Below are positions 44,876-55,559 of a stretch of 64,000 nucleotides of DNA, in pieces (the first letter of the stretch is position 1; every line of letters starts with the position of its first letter). This DNA comes from Anadara kagoshimensis (taxonomy: Eukaryota; Mollusca; Bivalvia; Arcoida; Arcidae): assembly GCA_021292105.1 (NCBI GenBank), contig CM037874.1, forward strand, positions 33,220,185 through 33,284,184, written 5' to 3'. Below the pieces are notes generated by a model. The model was not told the origin of the DNA. It was given only the letters and a program-made list of their open reading frames with translations, and ran no database searches. The position numbers and the translations under genes were made by a program.

Positions 44876-45730
44876 CTTAGTTTCCATTCCCGAGACTGAG
44901 ATAAGTTTTTTTTTTTATTTTTATCTACCGCGCTTCGAAGAAAGAGGGTGATATTAAATTCGAGTTACCGTCCGAAATACTTGTCCGCGCAAATTCTCGA
45001 AAACTATGAAGCATTATTTCAAGAAACTTGGTGTAAAGCATCAACATTGATAGGAGATGCGCATATCTATAACCCGAGTAGGTTTGCTCATTTTCCTGAG
45101 AGTTATTACCCTTTGAAATAAGTGCAAATCACAAACAGGAGAACCTGTTGGCAGGGGATCCTAACTCACTTAATTTATAATTATTGTTTTTAATTGATTT
45201 ATTTACGTTTTTAGTAATCTGTTGAAAAATAATTTTAAAAAATCTTGGACATGACCACCGTGTAGTTACCAAAAAGGGGGGATTCAGATGACATCTTAAA
45301 GTGCACCATCAAAGACTCAATACTCTATAAATATATACCAGTATTCTTATAAGAAGGCAAAAGAATATAAAAAATAAAATGAAAGAATTAATTTCAAAAG
45401 ACATCAAATTTATTTGAAGTTTTAATCAAATTTTATGGCGACGATGTTATGCAACATTTGTACATGTGCACACTTACTTACAAATAGGAGTGTCCAAAAT
45501 CAGAAAATGTTTGCTGAATCTTAAAGTGCATTTCTTAAGGGTGGTATTAAAATATATATAAAAATGTTCAAGAATATAGTTTGACTCTTGAAAAGGGGGT
45601 TCCAGTGCCCTCAATGTTTTCCAAAGAACTTATGATTTTAGATTAGGACAGTGCTGAAATATAAACACTTTTAACCAAGTACACGTGACCTTCATAAGAG
45701 TACATGTATACGCTTTTGGTTTTTTTTACA

Positions 45731-45925
45731 GTGTAGACCTGGCGAAAGTTTAACACTGAGCTAACACATTATAATTATCTCGGTCCCTCGTCAACTTTAT
45801 CTCGACATTTTTTGGCAGGAGCTTTCCAGCCACTAGCTAGCCATATCTCGGCCACTTAACAGCCGAACTTCAACTACTTTTCGTTGGTTCAGTGTTTAAC
45901 TTTCTACAGGTCTGTACTGTATTTG
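45731..45925. repeat. Family P palindromic MITE
   Basis: 'tagacctggcgaaagttta' at the left, 'aactttctacaggtctg' at the right, with 'ccatatctcggccacttaa' inside. Confidence 0.65.
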
Positions 45926-45984
45926 AATCATATCATTGATGTTAATAATAAGTATCTTACAAAATACAAGTTTACCTTGGTGTT

Positions 45985-45987
<3 letters not shown>

Positions 45988-46035
<48 letters not shown>

Positions 46036-46043
46036 CTCTCTCT
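45988..46043 (+). repeat. (CT)n microsatellite
   Basis: CT run interrupted once by TT, at the head-proximal edge of an S1 SINE piece (46044-46262). Confidence 0.9.
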
Positions 46044-46262
46044 TAAGTGGGTTGACAGTTTTTTTTGGCAAAGCACTCGGCATTACGAAAAGAAAGTCAC
46101 GGTTCTTTCGGATGTTCCGTGTCATGGTTGGCTTGGCAAGTTAAAGAACCCTGATGTATAATGTTATCAACGAAGGCAGAGGCCAAATTTCTGCGCCTTT
46201 ACCTATAGCTGGCGACGTCTCGATATGAGTGAAATATTCTTGACTGAGAAGGTTAAACACCA
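46044..46262 (+). repeat. SINE S1, headless
   Basis: 'gcaaagcactcggcattacg' body through 'gacgtctcgatatgagtg' and 'gttaaacaccat' at the 3' end. The tRNA-like head is replaced by the preceding CT run. Confidence 0.6.
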
Positions 46263-46272
46263 TTTCTCACTT

Positions 46273-46276
<4 letters not shown>

Positions 46277-46334
<58 letters not shown>

Positions 46335-46361
46335 GTGTTACAATTCAGAGACTGGTTTGCG

Positions 46362-46396
<35 letters not shown>

Positions 46397-46440
46397 GTGA
46401 GTGTTACTGTTCAGAGACTGGTTTGCGTCTCTCTCTCTCT

Positions 46441-46483
<43 letters not shown>

Positions 46484-46511
46484 AGTGTTACTGTTCAGAG
46501 ACTGGTTTGCG

Positions 46512-46549
<38 letters not shown>

Positions 46550-46575
46550 AGTGTTACAATTCAGAAACCGGTTTG
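46277..46575 (+). repeat. Composite (CT)n plus 'gttcagagactggtttgcgt' repeat
   Basis: Four near-identical spacers ('gtgagtgttactgttcagag' plus 'actggtttgcgt') at about 46330, 46396, 46480 and 46546 are separated by CT runs of varied length. Long ORFs across this are low-complexity artefacts. Bases 46580-47390 show nothing recognisable. Confidence 0.85.
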
Positions 46576-47389
46576 AGTCACATTATTACTGTATTTTATA
46601 ATTAGATATAAAGAATATCTGTCTATATTTTGTCCTGTCTGAACACATAATGATTATAAATACGGAAACTAACACAGCCAAAAAGACAACCCTGTCTTAC
46701 CGTAGATACTTACCAGATGACATAAATAATTGTCAGATTACCAACACTAGACAGAACTTGTAAGAAAGGCCAAAAAGTGTTGGAGAGTCTCTATATATTG
46801 ATATTTATAAATATATTTATATTAATAATCACATTTCTTTTGTTTATGTAATATCTTTTGAACTTTGAACAACAAAGCATTTTTCAGATGTTTGTAAATT
46901 AGTAAATTCTAAACGTACATTATAATCTAATTTTAGTCTTTCATATTGTTTTTAAGATTTTGTTATTGAAAGTTTGAAATTTTGGTTGAATATATATTTT
47001 AATATGAACTCATCCGCTTTCCACAAAGAGTTGAAAGAATAATTTCAAGGAAGATTAACCTTTGACCTCGTAATAAATCTTCCTCGATAATTTAAAAGTC
47101 TCAAAAGGCCACCTTTTTTTTCTTTCTTTATATGTGTCTCTCGTTTTATCGCAAACATCTTAATAACAACAAAATCAGACTGATCAAATAGTGGAATGGG
47201 GATCAACACTGTATCACGTGATACCCTCTAACGTTTCTGCGGGACACTTATTTCCAATGTATATGGAATTATATAGGATGACGTTTTCCTGTAAAAACGA
47301 CGTCATTCCGGGAATATTTGACGTTAACGTTTCCCAAAACTTTCAGCACAAACGTTAAGAGGTATTGTTCACGTGGTACAGCGGCGAAC

Positions 47390-48690
47390 CCTATTAGATA
47401 TCGGTTTTTGAGGGGCGTTATAACACTGATTTTACTAATGCATTAACTGAAGTGCACCGGTGTCAAATGTATTGAGGGGCTTTATAGTAAGGTTCAACTG
47501 TGATGAATACGCGATGTGACAAGGTAAATGGATGTGATTATAACGAGGTTTTACTGTGAACAGGCAAAGTGATCATTCAGGGACTAGCTTCTACCTTGGC
47601 AATAAACGATTAGGCAAAATTATTGAGTTGCTTTTTGGTTCCACATGTTGGTTTCACTGTAGCAATAAACGAGGCGAAAAGATACAGACTGGCTATATAA
47701 TAGGATTGGTTTTACTGTGGCAATAACTCAGGTAGCAATGTTATATTGAGGGGCTTTATAACAAGGATGGTTTCACTGTGACAAAACATGAGGTGAAAAA
47801 GACACTGGGTTGCTATATAATAAGGTTGTTTTTACTGTGGCAATAACTTGGGTGGCAAAGTTATTGAGGGGCTTTATAAAAAGGATGGTTTCACTGTGGC
47901 AAAACATGAAGTGAAAAAGACACAGGGTGGCTATATAATAAGGTTGTTTTTACTGTGGGAATAACTTGGGTGGAAATGTCATTGAGGGGCTTTATAACAA
48001 GGATGGTTTCATTGTGGCAAAACATTAGGTGAACAAGACACTGAGTGGCTATATAATAAGGTTGGTTTTACTGTGGTAATAACTCAGGTGGCAAAGTTAT
48101 TGAGGGGCTTTGTAGCAAGGTTTTACTGTGGAAATAAGTTAGGTGGCAAAGTTATTGCGATGGACTATAACAAGGTCTTACTGCGATGATAAGTGAGGTG
48201 GCAAGTTTTTGATTGGCTTGCAACGATTTGTTACTGTGGTGATAAACAATACGACAAGTTTATTGAGCACTGTGGCAATAAGTGAGGAGGCAACATTATT
48301 AAGGTGCTTTGTAACAGACTTTTACTGTGGCAATAATTGAGGTGGCAAAGTTATTGAGATGGATTATAACAAAGTTTTACTGTAGTGATAAGTGAGGTGG
48401 CAAAGTTATTGAGGGGCTTTAAAAAGATTTGTTACTGTGGTGATAAACAAGACAACAAATGTATTGAGTACTGTGGCAATAAGTGAGGTTGCAAAATCAA
48501 TAAGGGTTGTTATAGGAAAGTATTATTAAAATGAGATTTACTGTGGCGATACGTGAGGTGGCAAAGTTATTTAGGGGTGTTATAACATGTATAAAAAGTT
48601 AGCAATAAGCGGCAATGAAAAGTAACTGTGGTGCTTATGCCAACTGTGACTAAAAGTGAGATGGCAAAGTTACTGCATTTGATGGACATT
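47390..48690 (+). repeat. Minisatellite, 118-bp unit made of two about 59-bp halves
   Basis: 'ggggctttataacaagg' recurs at exactly 118-bp spacing (47750, 47868, 47986, 48104). In between is a half-unit of the same pattern ('ttttactgtggcaataac', 'gaggtggcaaagttatt'). Flanking units are shorter and more diverged. Non-coding. Confidence 0.85.
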
Positions 48691-48908
48691 ATAACAAAGC
48701 TTTGCCATGCCTATTAAATGTAACCATCGAGGTAGATCAACAAAGGCAATTTGTGAAACAATATTATTATCTTATATTATACATGTTGTATATAATCCTT
48801 TAAATATAACACACATCTTACACATGCAAGACGTGTTTTTAATATAATCTAATTAGGTAATGTATTAACATGTAATGAAAATAACCAAGTTATGTAATCA
48901 TGCCAGTT

Positions 48909-49277
48909 TACAGTACAGACCTATCGAAAGTTTTACACTAAGCTAACGAGTTTCAAAATGGCAGCAAATCCCGACCTTTGTAAGTTATATTCCGGCAGCT
49001 GCTATATGAATCTCTTGGCAGGTGGCTCGGTTGGTAGAGTGCTCGCTCCGTAAGTGGGAGGTCGTGGATTCGAACCCCGAGCCCGTTTGAACCAAGACTT
49101 GAAAATGGAAAGTGACAGTTCATTCTGGCCCAGCAATCGACATTATGAAATGAAAGTCACGATTCTTTTTGATGAGAACTTAAAACAAACGAGGTCCCGT
49201 GTTTCGGTAAGCGTGGCACGATAAAGAACCCTGTTGTATAATGCCATCAGTGCAACGCACAGGCAAAATTTCTGCAC

Positions 49278-49353
<76 letters not shown>

Positions 49354-49494
49354 CTGGCGACGTCTCGATATAAGTGCAAAATTCTTGACACGGACGTTAA
49401 ACACCGATGCTCTAGTTATCCATATCTCGGACACACGGCAGTCGTAGTTCGAATCCTCGTTAGCTCGGTGTTAAACTTTCAACAGGCCTGTTTA
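48909..49494. mobile_element. Family P MITE split by a SINE S1 insertion
   Basis: The left P arm (48909-49018, 'cagacctatcgaaagtttt') stops in the 'atctcttggcag' block. It resumes at about 49412 with 'ttatccatatctcgg' and ends 'aactttcaacaggcctg' at about 49494. The gap is filled by a plus-strand S1. Confidence 0.75.
49021..49410 (+). mobile_element. SINE S1 carrying a (TA)36 expansion
   Basis: A near-complete tRNA-like head: A-box region 'ggctcggttggtagagtgc', then 'gtgggaggtcgtggattcga' with B box. The body follows, then (TA)n at 49280-49352, then 'gctggcgacgtctcgatata' and 'ggacgttaaacaccga'. Other copies lack the TA run. Confidence 0.75.
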
Positions 49495-49688
49495 TGCTAC
49501 AGAATGCTACAGGCTAGTTTTCTCCTTCATTTTAAATCTGTATGGACGTGTTTATTCAGAATATGCGCGTGTTTGGAATGACAGAGAGAAAGAATAGATT
49601 AATTACTCATTCATGCCAATTATGATTACAATACGCATTTGTACTTTGTGTTTTTTAAACATTTTAATAATAAATGTATGTGAATTGT

Positions 49689-50480
49689 ATAGGCAAACAA
49701 CATTGAACTGTCTGCTTAACCTTTTATAAAAATATTACCACGTGTGTTGACCCAACTTATAAATGGCATAGGCAAACAACATTGACCTGTCTGCTTAACC
49801 TTTTATAAAAATATTACCATGTGTGTTGATCCAACTTATAAATGGTATAGGCAAACAACATTGACCTGTCTGCTTAACCTTTTATAAAAATATTACCATG
49901 TGTGTTGATCCGACTTATAAATGGTATAGGCAAACAACATTGACCTGTCTGCTTAACCTTTTATAAAAATATTACCATGTGTGTTGATCCAACTTATAAA
50001 TGGTAAAGGCAAACAACATTGACCTGTCTGCTTAACCTTTTATAAAAATATTACCATGTGTGTTTATCCGACTTATAAATGGTAAAGGCAAACAACATTG
50101 ACCTGTCTGCTTAACCTTTTATAAAAATATTACCATGTGTGTTTATCCGACTTATAAATGGTATAGGCAAACAACATTGACCTGTCTGCTTAACCTTTTA
50201 TAAAAATATTACCATGTGTGTTTATCCGACTTATAAATGGTATAGGCAAACAACATTGACCTGTCTGCTTAACCTTTTATAAAAATATTACCATGTGTGT
50301 TGATCCGACTTATAAATGGTATAGGCAAACAACATTGACCTGTCTGCTTAACCTTTTATAAAAATATTGCAATGTGCGTTGATCCAACTAATAAATGGTA
50401 TTGGCAAACAACATTGACCTGTCTGTTTAACCTTTTATCAAAATATTACCATGTACGTTGATCAAACTAATAAATAATTG
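49689..50480 (+). repeat. 79-bp tandem array, 10 units, derived from family Q end
   Basis: Unit starts at 49691, 49770, 49849, 49928, 50007, 50086, 50165, 50244, 50323 and 50402, exactly 79 bp apart. Each contains 'ggcaaacaacattgacctg' and 'tctgcttaacctttta', which is the family Q terminal repeat, plus 'taccatgtgtgttgatcc'. The first and last two units are the most diverged. Confidence 0.93.
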
Positions 50481-50545
50481 TACTAGTCTTATCAAAGCCT
50501 TCCAAACTACATTTGTATTTTTTATGGTTGTCATCACAATAGTTG

Positions 50546-50926
50546 ATAGAGGCCGCGGTGGCCTAATGGATAAGACGTCAGTATTCAAATCCAGGGTCTC
50601 TCACCGCTGCGAGTTCGAGTCCCGCTTAGACCACATGTAAGAAAGTGAATTTCCCTTGTCGTTGGCCATTACTGGTTCACCTGGTATCAGTATGATGGAC
50701 TGGGGGAGTGGTACGCTTGTCTGCGGCTACTGACTCTGTAAGCTAGCAAGTTAAAGTCGCACAGAGTGCGCTCTAGTACAAGGCAGACTATAAAACACAC
50801 TCGCACTTCACATGCATACAAAAAATTGTTCATAGATAAATCCATAGAGATTAATAAAATAGTTCTCGACGCGAATAACTGAAAAGTTGCTGATGCGACG
50901 TTAAGCAATAGTAAACCAACCAACCA
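50546..50926 (+). mobile_element. Full-length SINE S2 with 10-bp target duplication
   Basis: tRNA-like head with A box 'tggcctaatgg' (50559-50569) and B box 'gagttcgagtcc' (50611-50622), then a body including 'tggttcacctggtatcagta', and an AACC-repeat tail. 'acaatagttg' flanks it at 50536-50545 and 50927-50936. A second copy starts at 63750. Confidence 0.85.
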
Positions 50927-50929
50927 ACA

Positions 50930-51190
50930 ATAGTTGGTAATTATATGTCTCTTTATCCTAAATTATTCTGGATATATTTGGCGCCCCGTAGTTTAATGTT
51001 CCTTTCATTCCAAATGTTGATTATATAAGTGACAAGTGTAGCTAGTTAAACAAGAGGTGCTTACCCTTCCGAAACACCCGACCTCACATCCCTAGGAGAA
51101 GTTCACTTGTGTTAACCGAATTTGCCAGTTTCAAAATTTTTACTTTGCTTTGGGATTGCGGTTTGGCCATGGATTGATTTTTGTTCTTGT
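50930..51190 (-). repeat. Family R repeat, near full length
   Basis: Minus-strand copy ('ttctggatatatttggcgcc', 'cctcacatccctaggagaag', 'ttgggattgcggtttgg'). It abuts the SINE S2 duplication. The SINE may have inserted next to or into it. Confidence 0.6.
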
Positions 51191-51260
51191 TTGTGCTTGC
51201 TTTAAGGGTCAGTGAATCAAAGGTCGAGGTCGCGAGGTATCACAAGTTTGAACTAAGGGA

Positions 51261-51599
51261 CTATATACTATCAAGTTTTGCTACACGGACTGCATACTTA
51301 TCAACAATATTGTGATGACTTTTTGAGGATCTTGATTTTGTTACAAGGTATCCATATGGAAATTGATTTTGTAAAATGTTCTTAATTGTTAAAGTTAATC
51401 TTGACGTCGCCCACCCGTCACCTCGCATGTCCGCCGACATTCCGTGATCTGTACCGTATGGTAACAGGTTTCTACGAAAACCTGGTGTTGAAAATAAGAT
51501 TAAAATGCATACTTGGAAGCAGCAGTTGCAAGCAAGGACATGGCACAATACAAGTGAATGACAGAAACTATCAAACAAGACAAGAAACGAAAAGTACAA
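51261..51599 (-). other. Unassigned 112-codon ORF
   Basis: Open frame with a possible acceptor ('caacaccag') before FRRNLLPYGTD. Composition is not low-complexity, but no family is recognised. Neither a start context nor a neighbour supports it. Could be a decayed repeat-encoded fragment. Confidence 0.15.
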
Positions 51600-51880
51600 A
51601 CACTCATGCTTTAACTTCCATTGCCATACAAAGTAAACTGAATAACGCGGGCTAGCGCGTTATTATTAATTTGTTTCGCACGATAATGGGTGTTGTGACA
51701 CTATAAACGCCATTGCTAGACAGTTTTTAAATCCTTTAAAAAATCAAAACACTGTCGTATACGACATGCGTTTTCAATGGTTTAAACAGCTAATCTATGA
51801 CGTCTTCCATATAAACAAAAGCAAGAAAGGAGTGACGTCATTTTAACAAATATAATTATAGAACTATAATTTACGTACCG

Positions 51881-52064
51881 CCGGCCACGCCCACAATGTT
51901 CCGGCACTGGCCGCCAATACGGTACCAAAGCAGCGTCAGGGCAACTAATGACGTTCTAGTGTCAGTGACGTCATTAAACCCCACAATTCAGGCCGAGTTT
52001 TCATTCTTTTTATGTGTAATTCAAGCATGTCGACACTTTGTTGGAACATGGTGGGCGTGGCCGG
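51881..52064. mobile_element. 184-bp GC-rich TIR element
   Basis: 'ccggccacgcccacaatg' at the left returns as 'catggtgggcgtggccgg' at the right (21 of 22 bases matching). The interior has several CpG and 'gacgtca'-like sites. No ORF of note. Markedly GC-richer than its surroundings. Confidence 0.6.
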
Positions 52065-52224
52065 CGACCGGCAATTACATTGGGTCTCAGAGTTTCGTAT
52101 TATAAAACATCACAAATGTTAATAATGAATTATGAATTTTCCCAACTTTGACTTAATGTCAAGTAATATTGTTATAGTTATATTAGAGGGCACTCAACGG
52201 CACCGCTAAGTTACAAACATCGAC

Positions 52225-52408
52225 AAAAAGGATGGATATACATTCAAACCTGTCTGTAAAGGATACCCAAGGGAACCAGTTAAAGTAGCCCTCATGGACA
52301 GGTGGCTTTTATATACAGGTTTAAATAATATGAATAAAGACAATTTGGGATACAATGTTACTGGCCCTTATATAGAGGTGGCCTTTTTGACAGGTTGTAC
52401 TGTATAAT
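52225..52408. repeat. Family T repeat with inverted ends
   Basis: 'caaacctgtctgtaaagga' at the left and 'ggcctttttgacaggttg' at the right. Both ends preserved, so T is probably a TIR MITE. Confidence 0.6.
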
Positions 52409-52452
52409 GTTCATGATCTGACGACAGAGTGTTTATAAAAATGGACGAATCT

Positions 52453-52902
52453 ATAAAGGAAAACGACATTGACCTGTCAGCTTGACCTTTGATTTAAATT
52501 TTTAATTATGGATGAATAAATTTAAATAATATGGATCACTCGTTTATATTTCGCTTTATATGATGTAAACATGGGCAATTTGTATATGTATTATAACTGC
52601 GAATCCTAATGCGACCTATGTATTAGGCGGCTCTTCCTATATGATAAGTCAAACGTTTGGTAAACAATAATGACATGTTTGTTTGACCTCTATTAGGAAT
52701 ATTCATATAGGAGGGTCTACCCAATGCATAGGTAGCGTTATGATTCGCAGTTAATACATATACACATTGCCAATGACCAGTGTTCACATCAGGTCGACGA
52801 AAGATAGACGCGTGATCCCTATTACTTAAATTTACTCGTCCATAATGAATATTTAAATCAAAGGTCAAGCGGACAGGTCAATGTTGTTTGTCTATACAAC
52901 CG
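52453..52902. mobile_element. Long family Q MITE (about 450 bp) with internal palindrome
   Basis: Outer ends 'cattgacctgtcagcttga' and 'tcaagcggacaggtcaatg'. The interior folds again: 'tgcgaatcctaatgcgacc' against 'gcgttatgattcgcag'. A Q-end-like sequence also lies within at about 52655. Confidence 0.65.
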
Positions 52903-52998
52903 GTTAGAACAGCATGCTACGTTTATATAGTGCGCAAGTTTGACCTTAATTAATAAAGCGTGTGCCGGCGTGATTACAGATTAGGCGATACTCTTTTT

Positions 52999-53247
52999 AT
53001 AGGTAAACACCTTTGACCTGTCCGCTTGACCTTTCATTTATATATTTATCATGGACCAAGGTGTATGTTCTGTATACATCATGAGATATACTCACCTCAT
53101 AGAATACACCTGTGTACTGTGTATGTATTCACTTGGATCTTAACGCCACCCATTTATTGGGTGGACCCTCCTGTATGTATACTAGTACATGTATTTCTAA
53201 TGAAAGGTCAAACGGAACGGAGAGGTCAATGTTGTTTGTCTTTACAC
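52999..53247. mobile_element. Family Q TIR MITE
   Basis: 'ctttgacctgtccgcttga' at the left, 'gaggtcaatgttgtttgtc' at the right. The right end carries a small internal duplication (acgg/aacgg). Confidence 0.65.
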
Positions 53248-53506
53248 AGATAATCGTTTTTTAAACCCGTCTGTGTTTATAAACACTGTCATAAGGTTAT
53301 GGACGGAATATACTACATTCAAGAATACAATGTACTTTTATCATTACTGTCGTTTAATTTAATTACTTTTGTTAAATTAGTTTTTTTCGCATTGTATTTG
53401 TAATTTATGAATATATCTTTTGTGTCAATAAAAAATTATAAAAAAAGTTTGACCTTTAATTTGAGTATCAGATAGGGGTAATAGACTGTGTGATTTAGGC
53501 AAGACT

Positions 53507-53675
53507 AATAGAATCTGTCACCTGTTTGTGACCGACACCGGTTGATCTCAGTCGAGGGTGATGTGATGTAACATATATCCCAATCGAGGCTTTGCCGAGA
53601 TTGGGATATGTAACATCACAGCACCCAAGACTGAGATCAACCGGTATCGGTCACAAACAAGAGATAGATTCTATT
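53507..53675. repeat. Near-perfect long hairpin element
   Basis: The arm starting at 53524 ('gtttgtgaccgacaccgg', 'ttgatctcag') returns as its reverse complement ending 53658, with only scattered mismatches. The inner stem 'ttacatatcccaatc' form also pairs. The outer 'aatagaatct' / 'agattctatt' extends it. Would fold into about an 80-bp stem if transcribed. Confidence 0.8.
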
Positions 53676-54106
53676 TCTCGTACCATTTAAGTGTTTATAA
53701 CTGCGATACATACAAAACAAAACACGTACCCTATGGGGCCTCTTACATTCCTTAGGGCACCTAATGCATTGTACAAATCCGCCCTTTGAAAATAATCCCA
53801 TCGACAACTCTTCAAAATTTTAGAATATCAACGATTTGTATTCAATGCAAATATAAAAAAAACTCTGACAATGAAATATTTTGAATAAAAAGTAAAACAA
53901 AACACATATGTGAAAAATAAATAAAGAAACGCTTTGTTTTGATGACGTTAAGCGCAATGATCGGATACGTCATCCTGATTGTTCAATTGTCGCGTGAGGC
54001 AGTACCAGACAAACTGGACAAGACAGAAAAATCTAGCACTGGTGTGCGCGTGAGATTTTTCTGTCCGAGGTACGAGAAAGCATGTTACGTTGCCTGAAAC
54101 ACTGGG

Positions 54107-54310
54107 TATAGACAAACAACATTGACCTGTCCTTTTGACCTTTCATTAGAAATATTTATATAGGAGATTCCATCCAATACATGGGTAGGGCTAAAATTCG
54201 CAGTTAACGCATATACACATTGCCCATGATTAGTGTTCACATCATATAGACGCTATATGCCCTCGTGATACCTATTACTTAAATTTACTAAAGTCCACAA
54301 TGAATATTTA
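54107..54310. repeat. Family Q MITE, truncated
   Basis: The left Q end 'caaacaacattgacctgtcc' followed by sequence that parallels the inside of the 52453 element ('cgcagttaacgcatatacac'). No right terminal repeat. Bases 54311-54645 show nothing recognisable. Confidence 0.55.
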
Positions 54311-54654
54311 AATTAAAAAATATATATAACCGTAAATTGTCGAATTTTTAAAAAACCTCGTATTTCTTTAACAATCTCTGGCCCCTATGCACTGCTCTAT
54401 AACGTTGACTATCTTAATATCTTTTCATTTTTTAAAATTAATTCGTTATACAAGGTGTGTTTTCCCCAACACGTGTATTTTTGCACAATTTTCTTTAAAA
54501 AATGCAACAAATATTTTATAAACTCTTAAATTATCAATTCTTCTTTATTTCTATTGATAAATCTTCACACTTGTGTAGGTAATTTCATAATTATACCCTT
54601 CTTTCATGCTTTTCAACCAAATGGTTTTCACTTGAATTTTCCTACTTATATTAC

Positions 54655-54945
54655 CCTAATATCGGTTGTATCCAATACAATATCAGGATTCGATACCTCA
54701 ACATTATCTGAACATGATACAAAAAGTTCGTTAAATACAATCATAAGATCTATATCACTTTCTGGCAGTGACAATCCTTCTGCCGTACTTCCACTGCATA
54801 TATGATTCATTGAAGTTTGGGAAGAACATGCTCGATAAAAAATATTGTCCACTAACGCAAAACACTGTCTTCTGATTAGAACTTGCTCCTCTATTCCAAT
54901 AAATCTACTCAGTTCATTACATATCATAGCCGATATGTTCTCCAT
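54655..54945 (-). CDS. Mab-21/cGAS-like nucleotidyltransferase, first exon only
   Basis: ATG at 54945, 97 codons to a possible donor AGG|GTAATA; the open frame itself continues to a stop at 54646. The sequence ICSGSTAEGLSLPESDID is the nucleotidyltransferase signature of Mab-21 domain proteins and cGAS-like receptors (GS motif followed by acidic D-x-D). The N-terminal helix (MENISAMICNELSRFIG) is also typical of mollusc Mab-21-like proteins. cGAS-like members make cyclic dinucleotides; many Mab-21 proteins have no known activity. No downstream exon (spine helix, second half) was recognised in the 54 kb downstream. It may therefore be a truncated gene or a pseudogene fragment. Confidence 0.6.
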
Positions 54946-55150
54946 GTTAAACGACTGTTAGTTGTATCTTAACACGTTTTGGGAATTCCCAAATCTTAAT
55001 TAACCAGGTACTGGTTCTTTTCCTTTAATTGTGTCTGTATAATATCTCAAATGGAGAGACTAGAATTTTCTAGCTTTATATAAATTGCTGTTTCTATAAT
55101 TTTTTTTCGCAATTTTACATAATCACAAAACTATAAGATATAGTTGGGTA

Positions 55151-55516
55151 GCTTTTCAACATCTTCAAAATAATTTTGGTTTCAAAATTTTGGTCCAAGC
55201 ACTACTGATGAGGAATTGAATTCCAAAACGGCCGTCTAGTGCTGTAAAATTAAAACTGGTATAATATGAAATGTACATAACAGAAATTATGTATTTGTAA
55301 TATACTGGTCAATTATGTTCATGGTAAAATCGATTTTCAGCTATGCAAAATGAAATTTAGTATAAAAACAAATTATTTAAATTTATATAATATATATATA
55401 TATAGCAAATTCAATTATTATAAATATTAATTATTATCGAATATTCTTTAATTTCACATACCTAAATTTTATAAATATTTAGTATATATACTGAAAAACT
55501 AACTACACACACACAC

Positions 55517-55559
<43 letters not shown>

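Noticed and set aside
45884-46605. Ser/Leu-rich ORFs across the CT runs
   Set aside because: Low-complexity translation of (CT)n on both strands.
49143-49447. Ile/Tyr-repeat ORFs across the (TA)n
   Set aside because: Translation of a microsatellite inside a SINE.
49689-50480. Evenly spaced repeat array that could be mistaken for CRISPR
   Set aside because: Units are 79-bp head-to-tail copies with no unique spacers, in a eukaryotic context, and contain a MITE terminal repeat.
52623-53253. ORFs across family Q MITEs
   Set aside because: They lie wholly inside palindromic non-autonomous elements.
54311-54645. Continuation of the Mab-21-like exon as uninterrupted coding sequence
   Set aside because: The frame stops at 54646 and no downstream segment shows the expected second half of the fold.
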